From contig NZ_KB849790.1 in NCBI RefSeq assembly GCF_000369045.1, positions 748,030-812,029 of the forward strand: a DNA stretch of 64,000 nucleotides. The letters run 5' to 3'. Position numbers and translations under genes: made by a program. Source of the DNA: Acinetobacter pittii ATCC 19004 = CIP 70.29 (GTDB lineage Bacteria > Pseudomonadota > Gammaproteobacteria > Pseudomonadales > Moraxellaceae). Shown piece after piece: positions 1 through 8,495 of this stretch (within the stretch, counting starts at the first letter, position 1; each line of letters begins with the position of its first letter). The notes beneath the pieces were generated by a model. That model saw only the letters and a list, made by a program, of their open reading frames with translations. It ran no database searches and was not told the DNA's origin.

Positions 1-525
1 ACTACTGAGGCAGAAGATACTATGGAACAGCCAATTATTGCAGGTATTGCTTTTAACCGTGACGAAGCAAAATTAACGATTTTAGGTGTACCTGATGAAC
101 CAGGCATTGCTTCTAAAATCTTATCACCAGTAAGTGATGCCAATATCGAAGTCGATATGATAGTGCAAAATGTTGAAGAAGATGGCACAACAGATTTCAC
201 TTTCACTGTAAACCGTGTTGATTTAGCGAAAGCTGAAAAAATCTTAAACGAAACTGCTAAAAATATTGGTGCACGTGAAGTTTCAACACGTGATGACATC
301 GTTAAAGTGTCTATCGTTGGTGTAGGTATGCGTTCACACGCAGGTGTAGCGAGCAAAATGTTCACTGCCCTTGCTGATGAAGGTATCAACATTCTTATGA
401 TTTCAACTTCTGAAATTAAAGTTTCTGTGATTATCGACGAGAAATACCTTGAACTTGCTGTTCGCTGCTTACATACCGCTTTTGGTTTGGATCGTGAACA
501 TGGTGAAAGCAGCGCCCGCGCTTAA
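1..525 (+). CDS. lysC: Aspartate kinase, C-terminal regulatory part (partial at window start)
   Basis: This is the 3' end of an aspartokinase gene; the reading frame is open from base 1, so the catalytic domain lies outside the window. Aspartate kinase phosphorylates L-aspartate in the first step of lysine, threonine and methionine synthesis. The 174 visible residues form two ACT domains: the first starts near KLTILGVPDEPG and the second near KVSIVGVGMRSHAG, each with the usual beta-alpha-beta spacing. In the family these domains bind lysine and/or threonine for feedback inhibition. The gene is followed by csrA, a gene order common in gammaproteobacteria, which supports the call. The ATG at position 22 is internal and has no ribosome binding site, so it is not taken as a start. 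Confidence 0.95.
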   Translation, partial: TTEAEDTMEQPIIAGIAFNRDEAKLTILGVPDEPGIASKILSPVSDANIEVDMIVQNVEEDGTTDFTFTVNRVDLAKAEKILNETAKNIGAREVSTRDDIVKVSIVGVGMRSHAGVASKMFTALADEGINILMISTSEIKVSVIIDEKYLELAVRCLHTAFGLDREHGESSARA

Positions 526-590
526 TTTTACCAACCGGTCAAGAATTCATTAAAAAATGTTTACTTGTCCGACAATAATCAAAGAAAACA

Positions 591-624
591 CAGAGCCGCT
601 ATAGTTTTTTTTATAGCGGCTCTG
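591..624 (+). terminator. Hairpin terminator after lysC
   Basis: There is a perfect 13-bp inverted repeat (591-603 with 612-624) around a T-rich loop, 65 bases after the lysC stop. The U tract after the stem is short, so it may be a weak terminator. Confidence 0.7.
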
Positions 625-665
625 TTATATTAAACGGAAAGTTTTTTAGCAGAGATTATCAAAAT

Positions 666-695
666 ATGACTTTGTTCTCATATTTCTGTTAGAAT
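666..695 (+). promoter_or_regulatory. Candidate csrA promoter
   Basis: An ATGACT hexamer (666-671) lies 18 bases before TAGAAT (690-695), a fair sigma-70 pair 76 bases before the csrA start. It was found by eye only; other pairings in this AT-rich stretch are possible. Confidence 0.3.
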
Positions 696-771
696 CTGAC
701 TGAAAACTGAGGTTGAGCTTTTTATTTGGGTACCAATATTGCAGTTTTAAGCGTTTAGCAAGGAGATAAAC

Positions 772-1026
772 ATGCTGATTCTGACCCGCCGTGTCGGGGA
801 AACATTAATGATTGGGGATCAAGTCAGTGTTACTGTGCTTGGCGTCAAAGGAAACCAAGTTCGTATTGGTGTGAATGCACCAAAAGAGGTTTCTGTTCAT
901 CGCGAAGAAATTTATCAACGTATTCAACATGAACGTGCAATGCATGAACACCTTCAACATCTTGATCAAGATTATCAAGTTTCTTATGAAGATGATAATT
1001 ATGCACAGAAAAACTTCAATCGTTAG
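772..1026 (+). CDS. csrA: Carbon storage regulator CsrA
   Basis: CsrA is a small dimeric RNA-binding protein that binds GGA motifs near ribosome binding sites and represses or stabilises mRNAs. The first 50 or so residues ([16 protein letters not shown] ... [12 protein letters not shown]) match the family closely, including the basic residues near the N-terminus and the VHREEI segment involved in RNA binding. At 84 residues it is longer than the 61-residue E. coli protein; the extra C-terminal tail is rich in His, Gln and acidic residues, as is usual in Acinetobacter and Moraxella relatives. A strong AAGGAG site lies 7 bases before the ATG. It is a single-gene unit ending in a terminator. Confidence 0.97.
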   Translation: MLILTRRVGETLMIGDQVSVTVLGVKGNQVRIGVNAPKEVSVHREEIYQRIQHERAMHEHLQHLDQDYQVSYEDDNYAQKNFNR

Positions 1027-1048
1027 TATGAAGTTGTTCTCTCCCTAA

Positions 1049-1081
1049 TTAAAGCGACTTTATAGTCGCTTTAAATTTTTT
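1049..1081 (+). terminator. Intrinsic terminator of csrA
   Basis: There is an 11-bp stem (1049-1059 with 1064-1074), a 4-base loop and a T run to 1081. It lies between the convergent csrA and rnhB genes. Confidence 0.9.
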
Positions 1082-1093
1082 AAGTGTTTGTAT

Positions 1094-1660
1094 TTATAGA
1101 CCTAAAGCACGTTTAACAGGTGCGTAACTACGACGATGCTGATCAATCACACCATGCACAGCAATCGCTTCAAAGTGTGCTTTTGTTGGATATCCTTTAT
1201 GTTTGGCAAAACCAAATAACGGATATTGCTGATCTAATTCTGCCATTTGTCGATCTCGTGTCACTTTCGCCAAGATACTTGCTGCACTAATTTCAGCATG
1301 GCTTGCGTCTCCACCAACAATGGCTTCACAAGGAATAATGATTCCTTTCGGAATTTGATTACCATCGACAATCACTTTTTGAGGTTGCGTTTTCAAGCCA
1401 TCAACAGCGCGTTGCATAGCCAAAAAAGTCGCCTGTAAAATATTTAGCTCATCAATTTCAGCATGAGTTGCTTCAGCAATTGACCAAGCTAAGGCTTTTT
1501 CTTGTATTTCAATAAACAACTTTTCACGCTTCTTTTCAGTTAATTTTTTAGAATCATTTAATCCTAAAATTGGATTATTCGGATCTAAAATAACGGCCGC
1601 TGCCACAACCGAACCTACTAAAGGCCCCCGTCCCGCTTCATCTACACCAGCAATAAACAT
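1094..1660 (-). CDS. rnhB: Ribonuclease HII
   Basis: RNase HII cuts the RNA strand of RNA-DNA hybrids and starts removal of single ribonucleotides misincorporated in DNA. The 188-residue product opens with [16 protein letters not shown], the family signature with the catalytic Asp-Glu pair, and carries the later acidic residues in IVDGNQIP and [16 protein letters not shown]. The C-terminal [11 protein letters not shown] segment is also typical. The ATG at 1660 is preferred; an in-frame TTG seven codons upstream (1681) is possible but would overlap the preceding terminator and adds residues not usual for the family. Confidence 0.95.
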   Translation of the reverse strand: MFIAGVDEAGRGPLVGSVVAAAVILDPNNPILGLNDSKKLTEKKREKLFIEIQEKALAWSIAEATHAEIDELNILQATFLAMQRAVDGLKTQPQKVIVDGNQIPKGIIIPCEAIVGGDASHAEISAASILAKVTRDRQMAELDQQYPLFGFAKHKGYPTKAHFEAIAVHGVIDQHRRSYAPVKRALGL

Positions 1661-1681
1661 CGACTCACTACCTTTAAACAA

Positions 1682-1709
1682 AAGAGGCTGATCAATAGTA
1701 ATCAGCCTT
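1682..1709 (-). terminator. Terminator of the lipoprotein gene
   Basis: On the minus strand the 7-bp stem GGCTGAT/ATCAGCC (1686-1692 with 1701-1707) is followed by TCTTTTGTTT. It ends transcription of the small lipoprotein gene just before rnhB. Confidence 0.75.
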
Positions 1710-1730
1710 CTTTAACACATAATTTATTAA

Positions 1731-2120
1731 TTACTTTTGTAAAGCTTCTGCCACACAAGCATTTACAGTTTTAGAAACCACTTGGTTTACGATTGTAGCA
1801 CGTGTATTTACATCAAGTGCAGCTGCAGCTAATTCTACTGCTGTCACACTGTTTGGAGCCTTTTCGCTCACACAACCACACACATTCGTTTGGATGCTAT
1901 CACGTTGCTCAGCAGTCATATATTTTGTTGCTGTTTTCCAAGCTGCAACATTATTAATCTCTGTAATACATTTCGCATTTACAGCAACCTTTAACGCAGC
2001 AACGCCTAATTGTTGAGTTGTGGTTTGTGCAGAAGCAGCACCTGTACCAGTGCCTGTAGTTGTTGCACATGCTGTTAAAGCTAAAACAACTGGTGCTAGA
2101 GCGAGCATCAATTTTTTCAT
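1731..2120 (-). CDS. Small lipoprotein of unknown function
   Basis: This is a predicted lipoprotein of about 130 residues. The N-terminus has two lysines, a hydrophobic stretch (LMLALAPVVLAL) and a TAC lipobox, so the mature protein would start at the cysteine and be membrane-anchored in the envelope. The mature part is rich in Ala, Thr and Val and has four further cysteines (in AKCITE, NVCGCVSE and VNACVAE), which could form disulfides in the periplasm. I do not recognise a characterised family. An AAAGGA site lies 5 bases before an ATG at 2123 and 8 bases before the ATG at 2120; either may be the start. The gene is monocistronic and has its own terminator. Confidence 0.8.
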   Translation of the reverse strand: MKKLMLALAPVVLALTACATTTGTGTGAASAQTTTQQLGVAALKVAVNAKCITEINNVAAWKTATKYMTAEQRDSIQTNVCGCVSEKAPNSVTAVELAAAALDVNTRATIVNQVVSKTVNACVAEALQK

Positions 2121-2359
2121 CATTTTTTCCTTTGATTGAACGTTGGCAGCGCGTATTGTGCCTAAACTCAACTTTAGAAGAAACAAATAATTTGATGCAT
2201 TTATGCAAACTATTTTGCCGAGTGAAATTCAGCTCATCAAATACTTTTTTTGGGGTAAAACGTTCTGTTTTTAGCACGCTCTGTCACATTTAAAACATTT
2301 CTTAAAATCTGTGCTTTCCCCTAAAATCACAAATCAAAACGACAAAAAAAGGGTCTTTT

Positions 2360-2917
2360 ATGCCTGCTGCTTCCTCTCAGTATTACACCCGTACCGCACA
2401 AATTCTGCATTGGGTGATGGCAATTATTTTCATCGTCGCATGGGTTATTGGCTTTTATAGTGGAAATTTTTTAAGCTATGACGTTGATGGCAGCTTTAAA
2501 GGTGATGTGATTACGTTGCACAAGAACATTGCAACCACCATTATCTTTTTAGTCATTATCCGGATTTTATGGCGCTATACACATCCAGCTCCAAAACTAC
2601 CTGACACCATGTCACCGATGATGAAAACTCTGGCACACGTGGGTCATCTATTCCTTTATGTAATTTTAGTGGCTTTACCTGTCACTGGTTGCTTGTTTAG
2701 TTGGAGTGCTGGTCACCCTGCCCCTGTTTTATATTTATTTGAAATTCCGCGTTTAGTGCAAGATAACCCAGAGCTTTTAGCTGTTGTTAAACCATTACAT
2801 ATTTATATTTCTTGGTTTGCCGGTTTTCTCATTGTTGGGCATGTACTTGCAGCTTTGAAACATCACTTTATTGATAAAGACAATATTTTAAATAGTATGA
2901 CTAAACAGCCTAAATAA
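2360..2917 (+). CDS. Cytochrome b561 family protein
   Basis: This is an integral membrane di-haem cytochrome b of the bacterial b561 (CybB-like) family, which moves electrons between the quinone pool and periplasmic partners. The 185 residues form four hydrophobic segments (about 15-38, 53-70, 88-108 and 140-165). Candidate haem-ligand histidines sit in ILHWVMAI, LHKNIA and the late segment HIYISWFAGFLIVGHVLAALKHH. The length fits the family (about 175-190). The physiological partner cannot be told from the neighbours, which are transcribed separately. Confidence 0.9.
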   Translation: MPAASSQYYTRTAQILHWVMAIIFIVAWVIGFYSGNFLSYDVDGSFKGDVITLHKNIATTIIFLVIIRILWRYTHPAPKLPDTMSPMMKTLAHVGHLFLYVILVALPVTGCLFSWSAGHPAPVLYLFEIPRLVQDNPELLAVVKPLHIYISWFAGFLIVGHVLAALKHHFIDKDNILNSMTKQPK

Positions 2918-2928
2918 ACCTGATGTAT

Positions 2929-2958
2929 AAAAAAACCGCCTATCACAGGCGGTTTTTT
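2929..2958. terminator. Bidirectional terminator between cytochrome b561 and deaminase genes
   Basis: The stem ACCGCCT/AGGCGGT has A and T runs on its two sides, so it can end transcription from both convergent genes. Confidence 0.92.
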
Positions 2959-2960
2959 AT

Positions 2961-4010
<1,050 letters not shown>

Positions 4011-4064
4011 ATAATTTTCTTCTTATTGAAAACTATCTCTAAGATAGCTCAAGAAGAAAATTAT
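4011..4064 (-). repeat. Nested inverted repeat after the purine permease
   Basis: A 14-bp inverted repeat (4011-4024 with 4051-4064) encloses a second small palindrome (4033-4038 with 4042-4047). It begins 12 bases after the permease stop and abuts the terminator. It may protect the mRNA 3' end or form a second terminator. Confidence 0.6.
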
Positions 4065-4075
4065 AAAAAATCATA

Positions 4076-5395
4076 TTAACCGCCAAACGCGATAAATTTA
4101 AATACCCAAAGTGCAGCAATAATCCATACCATGTACGGTACTGTTTTTGCCTTACCCGTGAATAATTTAACTAATGCATAGCTAATAAAGCCCATTGCAA
4201 TACCATCAGCAATTGAATAGGTGAATGGCATAAATACAATGGTTAAAAATGCTGGAACAGCTTCAGTAATATCATCCCAATCAATGTGAGTGATCCCTTG
4301 GATCATCAACACACCAATAAACAATAAAGCTGGCGCCGTTGCAAAACCTGGTACAGATTGAGCAAGAGGTGCTAAAAATAAACAGCAGATAAATAAGACT
4401 GCAACTACAACAGCAGTTAAACCAGTACGTCCGCCTGCTGCTACACCTGAAGCTGATTCAATATATGGTGTAGTTGAAGATGTACCTAATGCTGCACCTG
4501 CAACGATTGCAGTAGAGTCTGCAAATAATGCTTTCTTCAAACGAGGTAATTTACCGTCTTGTAAAAGACCTGCACGGTGTGAAACACCAACCAAAGTACC
4601 TGTACTGTCAAACAAGTCGACAATAAAGAATACGAAAATGACGCCGACCATACTTGCTGTAAATAGACCTTCAAAGTCCATTTGCATGAATGTTGGTGCA
4701 ATTGAAGGAATTTGACCCACTACACCCTTAAATTCATTTAAACCTAAAGCAGTAGCGATGGCCGTAACAACTAAAATACTAATAATGATTGCGCCACGAA
4801 CTTTTAATTGGTGTAAAACCACAATCATTAAAAATCCGAATAGCGCTAATAATACTGTAGGCTGTTTGATATCGCCCAAACCGACTAATGTCGCTTGGTT
4901 ATCAACAATGATTCCAGCATTTTTTAGTGCAATCAGTGCTAGGAACAAACCAATACCACCGCCGATTGCAAACTTAAGTGACATTGGAATCGCATTAACA
5001 ATCGCTTCACGAATTTTAAAGAAGCTAATTGCAAGAAAGACAAGGCCTGAAACAAAAACAGCGGCTAAAGCTGTTTGCCATGGCACGCCCATTCCCATAC
5101 AAACCGAGTAGGTAAAGTAAGCGTTTAAACCCATACCAGGGGCCAGTGCGATTGGGTAATTAGCAATGATCCCCATTACTAAACATCCGATTGCTGCTGC
5201 CAAACAGGTCGCAACGAATACGGCACCATGATCCATGCCGGTTTCAGATAAAATGAGTGGATTGACAATAATGATGTAACACATCGTTAAGAATGTAGTT
5301 ACACCAGCAAGAACTTCAGTTCGGAAAGTGGTTTTATTGTCGCTTAGCTTAAATAAACGCTCTAACCAGCCTGCCGAAGAATTGGGCGCCGCCAT
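4076..5395 (-). CDS. Purine-base permease, NCS2/AzgA-like family
   Basis: This 439-residue inner-membrane transporter for purine bases (adenine, guanine and/or hypoxanthine, probably with protons) has about 12-14 hydrophobic segments. Family hallmarks visible are the N-terminal TFRTEVLAGVTTFLTMCYIIIVNP, ALAPGMGLNAYFTY and the central DLFDSTGTLVGVSHRAG, followed by AGAALGTSSTTPYIESASGVAAGGRTGLTA. These mark the AzgA/GhxP/PurP branch of nucleobase transporters. The exact substrate cannot be read from sequence, but the downstream adenine deaminase suggests adenine or hypoxanthine uptake. A GAGG site lies 6 bases before the ATG. The long leader contains an unusual hairpin. Confidence 0.92.
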   Translation of the reverse strand: MAAPNSSAGWLERLFKLSDNKTTFRTEVLAGVTTFLTMCYIIIVNPLILSETGMDHGAVFVATCLAAAIGCLVMGIIANYPIALAPGMGLNAYFTYSVCMGMGVPWQTALAAVFVSGLVFLAISFFKIREAIVNAIPMSLKFAIGGGIGLFLALIALKNAGIIVDNQATLVGLGDIKQPTVLLALFGFLMIVVLHQLKVRGAIIISILVVTAIATALGLNEFKGVVGQIPSIAPTFMQMDFEGLFTASMVGVIFVFFIVDLFDSTGTLVGVSHRAGLLQDGKLPRLKKALFADSTAIVAGAALGTSSTTPYIESASGVAAGGRTGLTAVVVAVLFICCLFLAPLAQSVPGFATAPALLFIGVLMIQGITHIDWDDITEAVPAFLTIVFMPFTYSIADGIAMGFISYALVKLFTGKAKTVPYMVWIIAALWVFKFIAFGG

Positions 5396-5442
5396 AAGTA
5401 GCCTCTATGCAAAATCTGAACTGTGGAATATTTACGTCTATG

Positions 5443-5480
5443 TAGGTCGCTGAACAATATTGTTTTTCTGTTCAGTCCTA
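5443..5480 (-). promoter_or_regulatory. Leader hairpin upstream of the purine permease
   Basis: On the minus strand, CTGAACA/TGTTCAG arms (5450-5456 with 5469-5475) are flanked by outer TAGG/CCTA arms, 48-85 bases before the permease start. It could be a regulator operator or an RNA leader structure. I could not match it to the classical purine riboswitch consensus. Confidence 0.4.
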
Positions 5481-5576
5481 TAAACAAGAATCTCAAATTT
5501 AAGAAGCAACAAATATGCCACTCATTTGATTTCTAGCTTTATACATAGCAAACAACCACAGCCCCTCTTGAAACAC

Positions 5577-5609
5577 AAAAAAGCTGCATAACCCCTATGC
5601 AGCTTTTTT
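5577..5609. terminator. Intrinsic terminator with A/T flanks
   Basis: There is a perfect stem of at least 14 bp (AAAAAAGCTGCATA and its complement) around ACCCC. On the minus strand it serves the small membrane protein gene that ends at 5718; it can also act on the plus strand. Confidence 0.85.
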
Positions 5610-5717
5610 ACTATACGTTCAATAAGTTTAACAGATTCAACAGAAACATGATCAAAATTTATGAAAAGATATGACCAATGACACTGTAAAAAGTTAGAAA
5701 TTTATAGCTCGTTATTG

Positions 5718-5945
5718 CTAGAAAATAATTTTTTTCTCGCCTATATATTGTTGCATATGAAAAGAAGCTAAATTGCTGTGATGAGCATGATTCGGATTTC
5801 GTTCGATACTTTGCAGGTTTTTTTCAGCTTCTTGTATGATCTGCATTAGCTCTTGATGTCTTTTATTTTGAGTATCTAAATAAGCCCAATACCCTAATAC
5901 AAAGACGATACCCACGCACAACACTATTAATACTTTATTGATCAT
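5718..5945 (-). CDS. Small single-span membrane protein, unknown function
   Basis: The 75-residue product has one N-terminal transmembrane segment (VLIVLCVGIVFVLGYWAYL, residues 5-23) and then a charged, probably helical region (NKRHQELMQIIQEAEKNLQSIE), ending in a His-rich and Lys-rich tail. The orientation is likely a short cytoplasmic N-terminus with the tail in the periplasm. I do not recognise a family. An AGAG site precedes the ATG, and a terminator lies 110 bases after the stop. It is isolated from its neighbours, so there is no context to suggest a role. Confidence 0.6.
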   Translation of the reverse strand: MINKVLIVLCVGIVFVLGYWAYLDTQNKRHQELMQIIQEAEKNLQSIERNPNHAHHSNLASFHMQQYIGEKKIIF

Positions 5946-6550
5946 TATTATTATCTCTATGTTTTTAATGTTAATGATCTTAACAAAAAATTATAGCTTT
6001 GTGAATATTTTCACATTTATTTACAATAACACACTCTTATTCAAATTATTGAAAATAAAAGTTATTTTAAAAATATCATTAAAAACCCTAATAAATACTA
6101 AACTTTTCCATTGAAAAGTAACTTTATTTAATAAGAGCTTATTTTAGTTATTTTTAATATTATCTTTTTATCGGTTTTAACTCTTAAGTTATTTTAAAGA
6201 TAGAGCATAGACAAATGTGTATACGGCTTGAAATTTCTTTTTATTTGCTAAGCTTTAAATGAAATAAAAAGGAGCTATTTTCGTTAATGTACTTTTCTTT
6301 AAAATTGTTTCTTTAGCGACTAATTTCTATATTGCATGTTTAGCTTTAAAAGTAAAAATTCATCTCAAAGAAATCTTCATCTTATTTAAAAAATATTTTT
6401 CTCCTTTGACTCTATTGGTTGACTAGCAAAATTACCTCCAAATTTTATCGTTCTATAAATCGCACCAAGCTTTCTATTTTCATAGCTTCATTCCAATAAA
6501 CGCTACGATAAACTGTACTCAGATAAAAAATTAAATCAGGAGAATACATC
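5946..6550. other. Very AT-rich intergenic region without a gene
   Basis: These 605 bases are rich in short A and T runs and hold no convincing ORF or RNA gene. A TTGACT hexamer (6419-6424) 18 bases before TTTTAT (6443-6448) is a possible promoter for the pirin gene, and an AGGAG site lies at 6538-6542. I see nothing else. Confidence 0.6.
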
Positions 6551-7273
6551 ATGTTTGATATGCGTTTATCTCACGAGCGTGGTGCAGCACATCATGGTTG
6601 GTTACAATCAAAACATAGCTTTTCATTTGCTAACTATTGGGATCCTAAACAAGTCGGTTTTTCGGATCTGCTTGTAATTAACGATGATAACGTTGCTCCA
6701 TCTAAAGGCTTTGGTACTCACCCTCACCGTAATATGGAAATTATTTCCTATGTACTTGAAGGTGCATTAGAGCATAAAGACTCGATGGGTACAGGCTCTG
6801 TGATTGTGCCGGGTGACATTCAGCTGATGAGTGCAGGTCGTGGTGTTGCTCATAGTGAATTTAACCACTCAGCTCAAGAAGGCGTTCATTTCTTGCAAAT
6901 TTGGGTTGTTCCAAATGAAGTGAATACAGAGCCAGACTATCAACAAGTTCATATTGATGAAGCAGACAAACGCGGTAAATTGCATTTGATCATCTCACCG
7001 AAAGGTGGCGAGAAAACTTTATCGATCAAACAAGACATTAATATTTACTCAGGTCTTTTTGATGGTGAAGAAACTGCTGACTTTGTGATTCCTGATGGTC
7101 GTTATGTGTACCTACACGTTGCTAAAGGTCGTGTTGATGTAAATGGTAAAACTTTTAATACTGGCGACGCAGCACGTATTCGTGACGGTGGAAGCTTATC
7201 GTTTACCAATGGTGATAACGCCGAAATTTTGATTTTCGATATGCGTCCTGAAGAAGTTCCAACCATGCCATAA
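6551..7273 (+). CDS. Pirin family protein (YhhW-like, putative quercetinase)
   Basis: This is a cupin-fold protein of 240 residues. The metal ligands of the family are at the expected places: H57 and H59 in GTHPHRNME, H101 and E103 in VAHSEF. The sequence is close to E. coli YhhW, for which quercetin 2,3-dioxygenase activity has been shown; the in vivo substrate is uncertain. The N-terminal cupin (about 1-120) carries the metal site, and the C-terminal cupin (about 150-235) lacks it, as is usual. Quercetin-type plant phenolics would fit the phenolic catabolism encoded further along the window, but that link is inference. AGGAG precedes the ATG and a strong terminator follows. Confidence 0.92.
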   Translation: MFDMRLSHERGAAHHGWLQSKHSFSFANYWDPKQVGFSDLLVINDDNVAPSKGFGTHPHRNMEIISYVLEGALEHKDSMGTGSVIVPGDIQLMSAGRGVAHSEFNHSAQEGVHFLQIWVVPNEVNTEPDYQQVHIDEADKRGKLHLIISPKGGEKTLSIKQDINIYSGLFDGEETADFVIPDGRYVYLHVAKGRVDVNGKTFNTGDAARIRDGGSLSFTNGDNAEILIFDMRPEEVPTMP

Positions 7274-7282
7274 GATCAATTA

Positions 7283-7315
7283 AGCCCTCACATAAACTTT
7301 ATGTGAGGGCTTTTT
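7283..7315 (+). terminator. Terminator of the pirin gene
   Basis: Long inverted repeat AGCCCTCACATA/TATGTGAGGGCT followed by TTTTT. Confidence 0.92.
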
Positions 7316-7350
7316 ATCGTTACTTGGACTTATAAAAATTCTAACTCTGC

Positions 7351-7971
7351 TCAGTGCTCTTCTGAACGAGCCATCTCTGTATTGATATAGCTCATAATCA
7401 TCGTGGTTAGGCCCTGCACCATTTCATCAAAACTAATATAAGGGTTTGGCAAAATAAGATGCCGTGCGACATTAAAAATTCCACTATTAATACAGATATA
7501 GGTAATTACAGGCAAATTATTGATTTTTAGGTATTTTGGATTATGCATCATATATTTCATGATGACTTCCATTAAAGCCTGTTCAATTTTGGGAATGTAT
7601 TTGTCGTACTGCAATTCTCCTGCATAACGTAAAACAGTCAAATAACGGTCATTATTTTTCTTTAATAAATCACTAAAAGTATAAAAAATCATTTCAATAA
7701 CAGGCTCTAACTCCAACTGTAAAATTGTCGGTGTAAGCTCTGTAATCATGTCCAGAATTTCCCGAACAAAAAAGTGATTCATCGCATCATAAATTTCTTC
7801 TTTATTTTTAAAATATTCGTATAAAGACCCGACACTCACTCCTGCAATTTCTGCAATATGACGTGTCGTGGTTCCACTCGGCCCATGAAGTGCCACCGCA
7901 ATAAAACCCGCTTCAATAATCGTGTCGACAGTGACTTTGGCTCGAGTTTGACGAGGTTTACGCGTAGTCAT
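7351..7971 (-). CDS. TetR family transcriptional regulator
   Basis: The 206-residue protein has an N-terminal TetR helix-turn-helix (about 10-65), seen in TVDTIIEAGFIAVALHG and TTTRHIAEIAGVSVGSLYEYFKNKEEIYDAM. The C-terminal ligand domain has no recognisable specificity. The gene is divergent from the ferritin-like protein-SDR-FMO operon (8496-11900). A 23-bp palindrome begins 28 bases upstream of its own start, and half of this element recurs nearer the operon, so the protein probably represses itself and the operon. The inducer is unknown; a long-chain or cyclic ketone or fatty compound would fit the enzymes. Confidence 0.92.
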   Translation of the reverse strand: MTTRKPRQTRAKVTVDTIIEAGFIAVALHGPSGTTTRHIAEIAGVSVGSLYEYFKNKEEIYDAMNHFFVREILDMITELTPTILQLELEPVIEMIFYTFSDLLKKNNDRYLTVLRYAGELQYDKYIPKIEQALMEVIMKYMMHNPKYLKINNLPVITYICINSGIFNVARHLILPNPYISFDEMVQGLTTMIMSYINTEMARSEEH

Positions 7972-7985
7972 ACGATCTAATCAAT

Positions 7986-8022
7986 AATCCGAACATAAAG
8001 TCAGATTAGCATGTAATCTGAC
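7986..8022. promoter_or_regulatory. Putative TetR operator with 9-bp palindrome arms
   Basis: GTCAGATTA (8000-8008) and TAATCTGAC (8014-8022) form a perfect inverted repeat around 5 bases. The left arm is preceded by AATCCGAACATAAA. It lies 28 bases from the tetR start, a usual place for an autorepressor site. Confidence 0.6.
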
Positions 8023-8253
8023 TCGGTAGAAATAAAAAAACAAAATCCGAATAGTTGTCAAACTTAAGTGAAAAAACTGAGAAAAACAGATCTCAACTTA
8101 TCAATCAATGGATGCTTTTATTTACTATTTTCAGAGATTAGGAATTAATTTAATTTATTATTTTTCAAAAAGATAAGTACAATTTATTTAAAATTATTAT
8201 TACAAAGAATGTCTATAAAATACTTTTATATATTTAAAAATTTACCCGAATTG

Positions 8254-8281
8254 AATCCGAACATAATGTCAGATTAATATG
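8254..8281. repeat. Second copy of the 28-bp operator-like element
   Basis: AATCCGAACATAATGTCAG plus ATTAATATG matches 7986-8013 at 25 of 28 bases in the same orientation, 268 bases away. A TTGAAT hexamer overlaps its left end and TAATAT its right end (18-base spacing), so it could cover a promoter. Confidence 0.6.
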
Positions 8282-8383
8282 AAAAAATTAAAGAAGAGTC
8301 ATTCAGCAGCTCTTGCCTGCCTCGGTTCTTCTTCCGTTATTCAGCCAAATAATCAAACAAATAACGGAGCAACAACACCGTAG
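8279..8383 (+). CDS. Possible 34-residue peptide ORF
   Basis: An ATG directly at the end of the second repeat opens a 34-codon ORF starting MKKLKKSHSAALACLGSS, with a basic N-terminus and an ALAC lipobox-like segment, but the hydrophobic core is too short for a good signal peptide. There is no Shine-Dalgarno sequence, so translation would need a leaderless mRNA. It may be a leader peptide, a gene remnant or chance. Confidence 0.2.
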   Translation: MKKLKKSHSAALACLGSSSVIQPNNQTNNGATTP

Positions 8384-8495
8384 TCAATACAGAGAACTAT
8401 CTGTTTTTGAAAATGGAATTTTACAGTGCTTTGTTGATCATTGAGTTTATTGATTTTCATCAAAATGCACCACTACTTTGCCTCAGGGTGTCGCC

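Larger units (their letters stand above)
7972..8495. promoter_or_regulatory. Divergent control region of the TetR/FMO locus
   Basis: This 524-base region is AT-rich and holds two copies of a 28-bp element, a third partial copy (AATCCGA at 8044-8050 followed by GTCA at 8057-8060), a perfect palindrome and one very small ORF. The rest shows no gene. Confidence 0.6.

Noticed and set aside
22..525. ATG at 22 as the start of a separate ACT-domain protein or internal lysC start
   Set aside because: The frame is open to base 1 and no ribosome binding site precedes the ATG; the region is the end of lysC.
2060..2293. Plus- and minus-strand ORFs overlapping the lipoprotein gene
   Set aside because: They are shadows; the lipoprotein frame has a signal sequence, a lipobox and a ribosome binding site.
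4758..5111. 117-codon plus-strand ORF antisense to the purine permease
   Set aside because: Antisense of membrane segments; no signal for translation.
5946..6550. Small RNA or hidden gene in the AT-rich gap before the pirin gene
   Set aside because: No stable hairpin, terminator or ORF with a ribosome binding site was seen.
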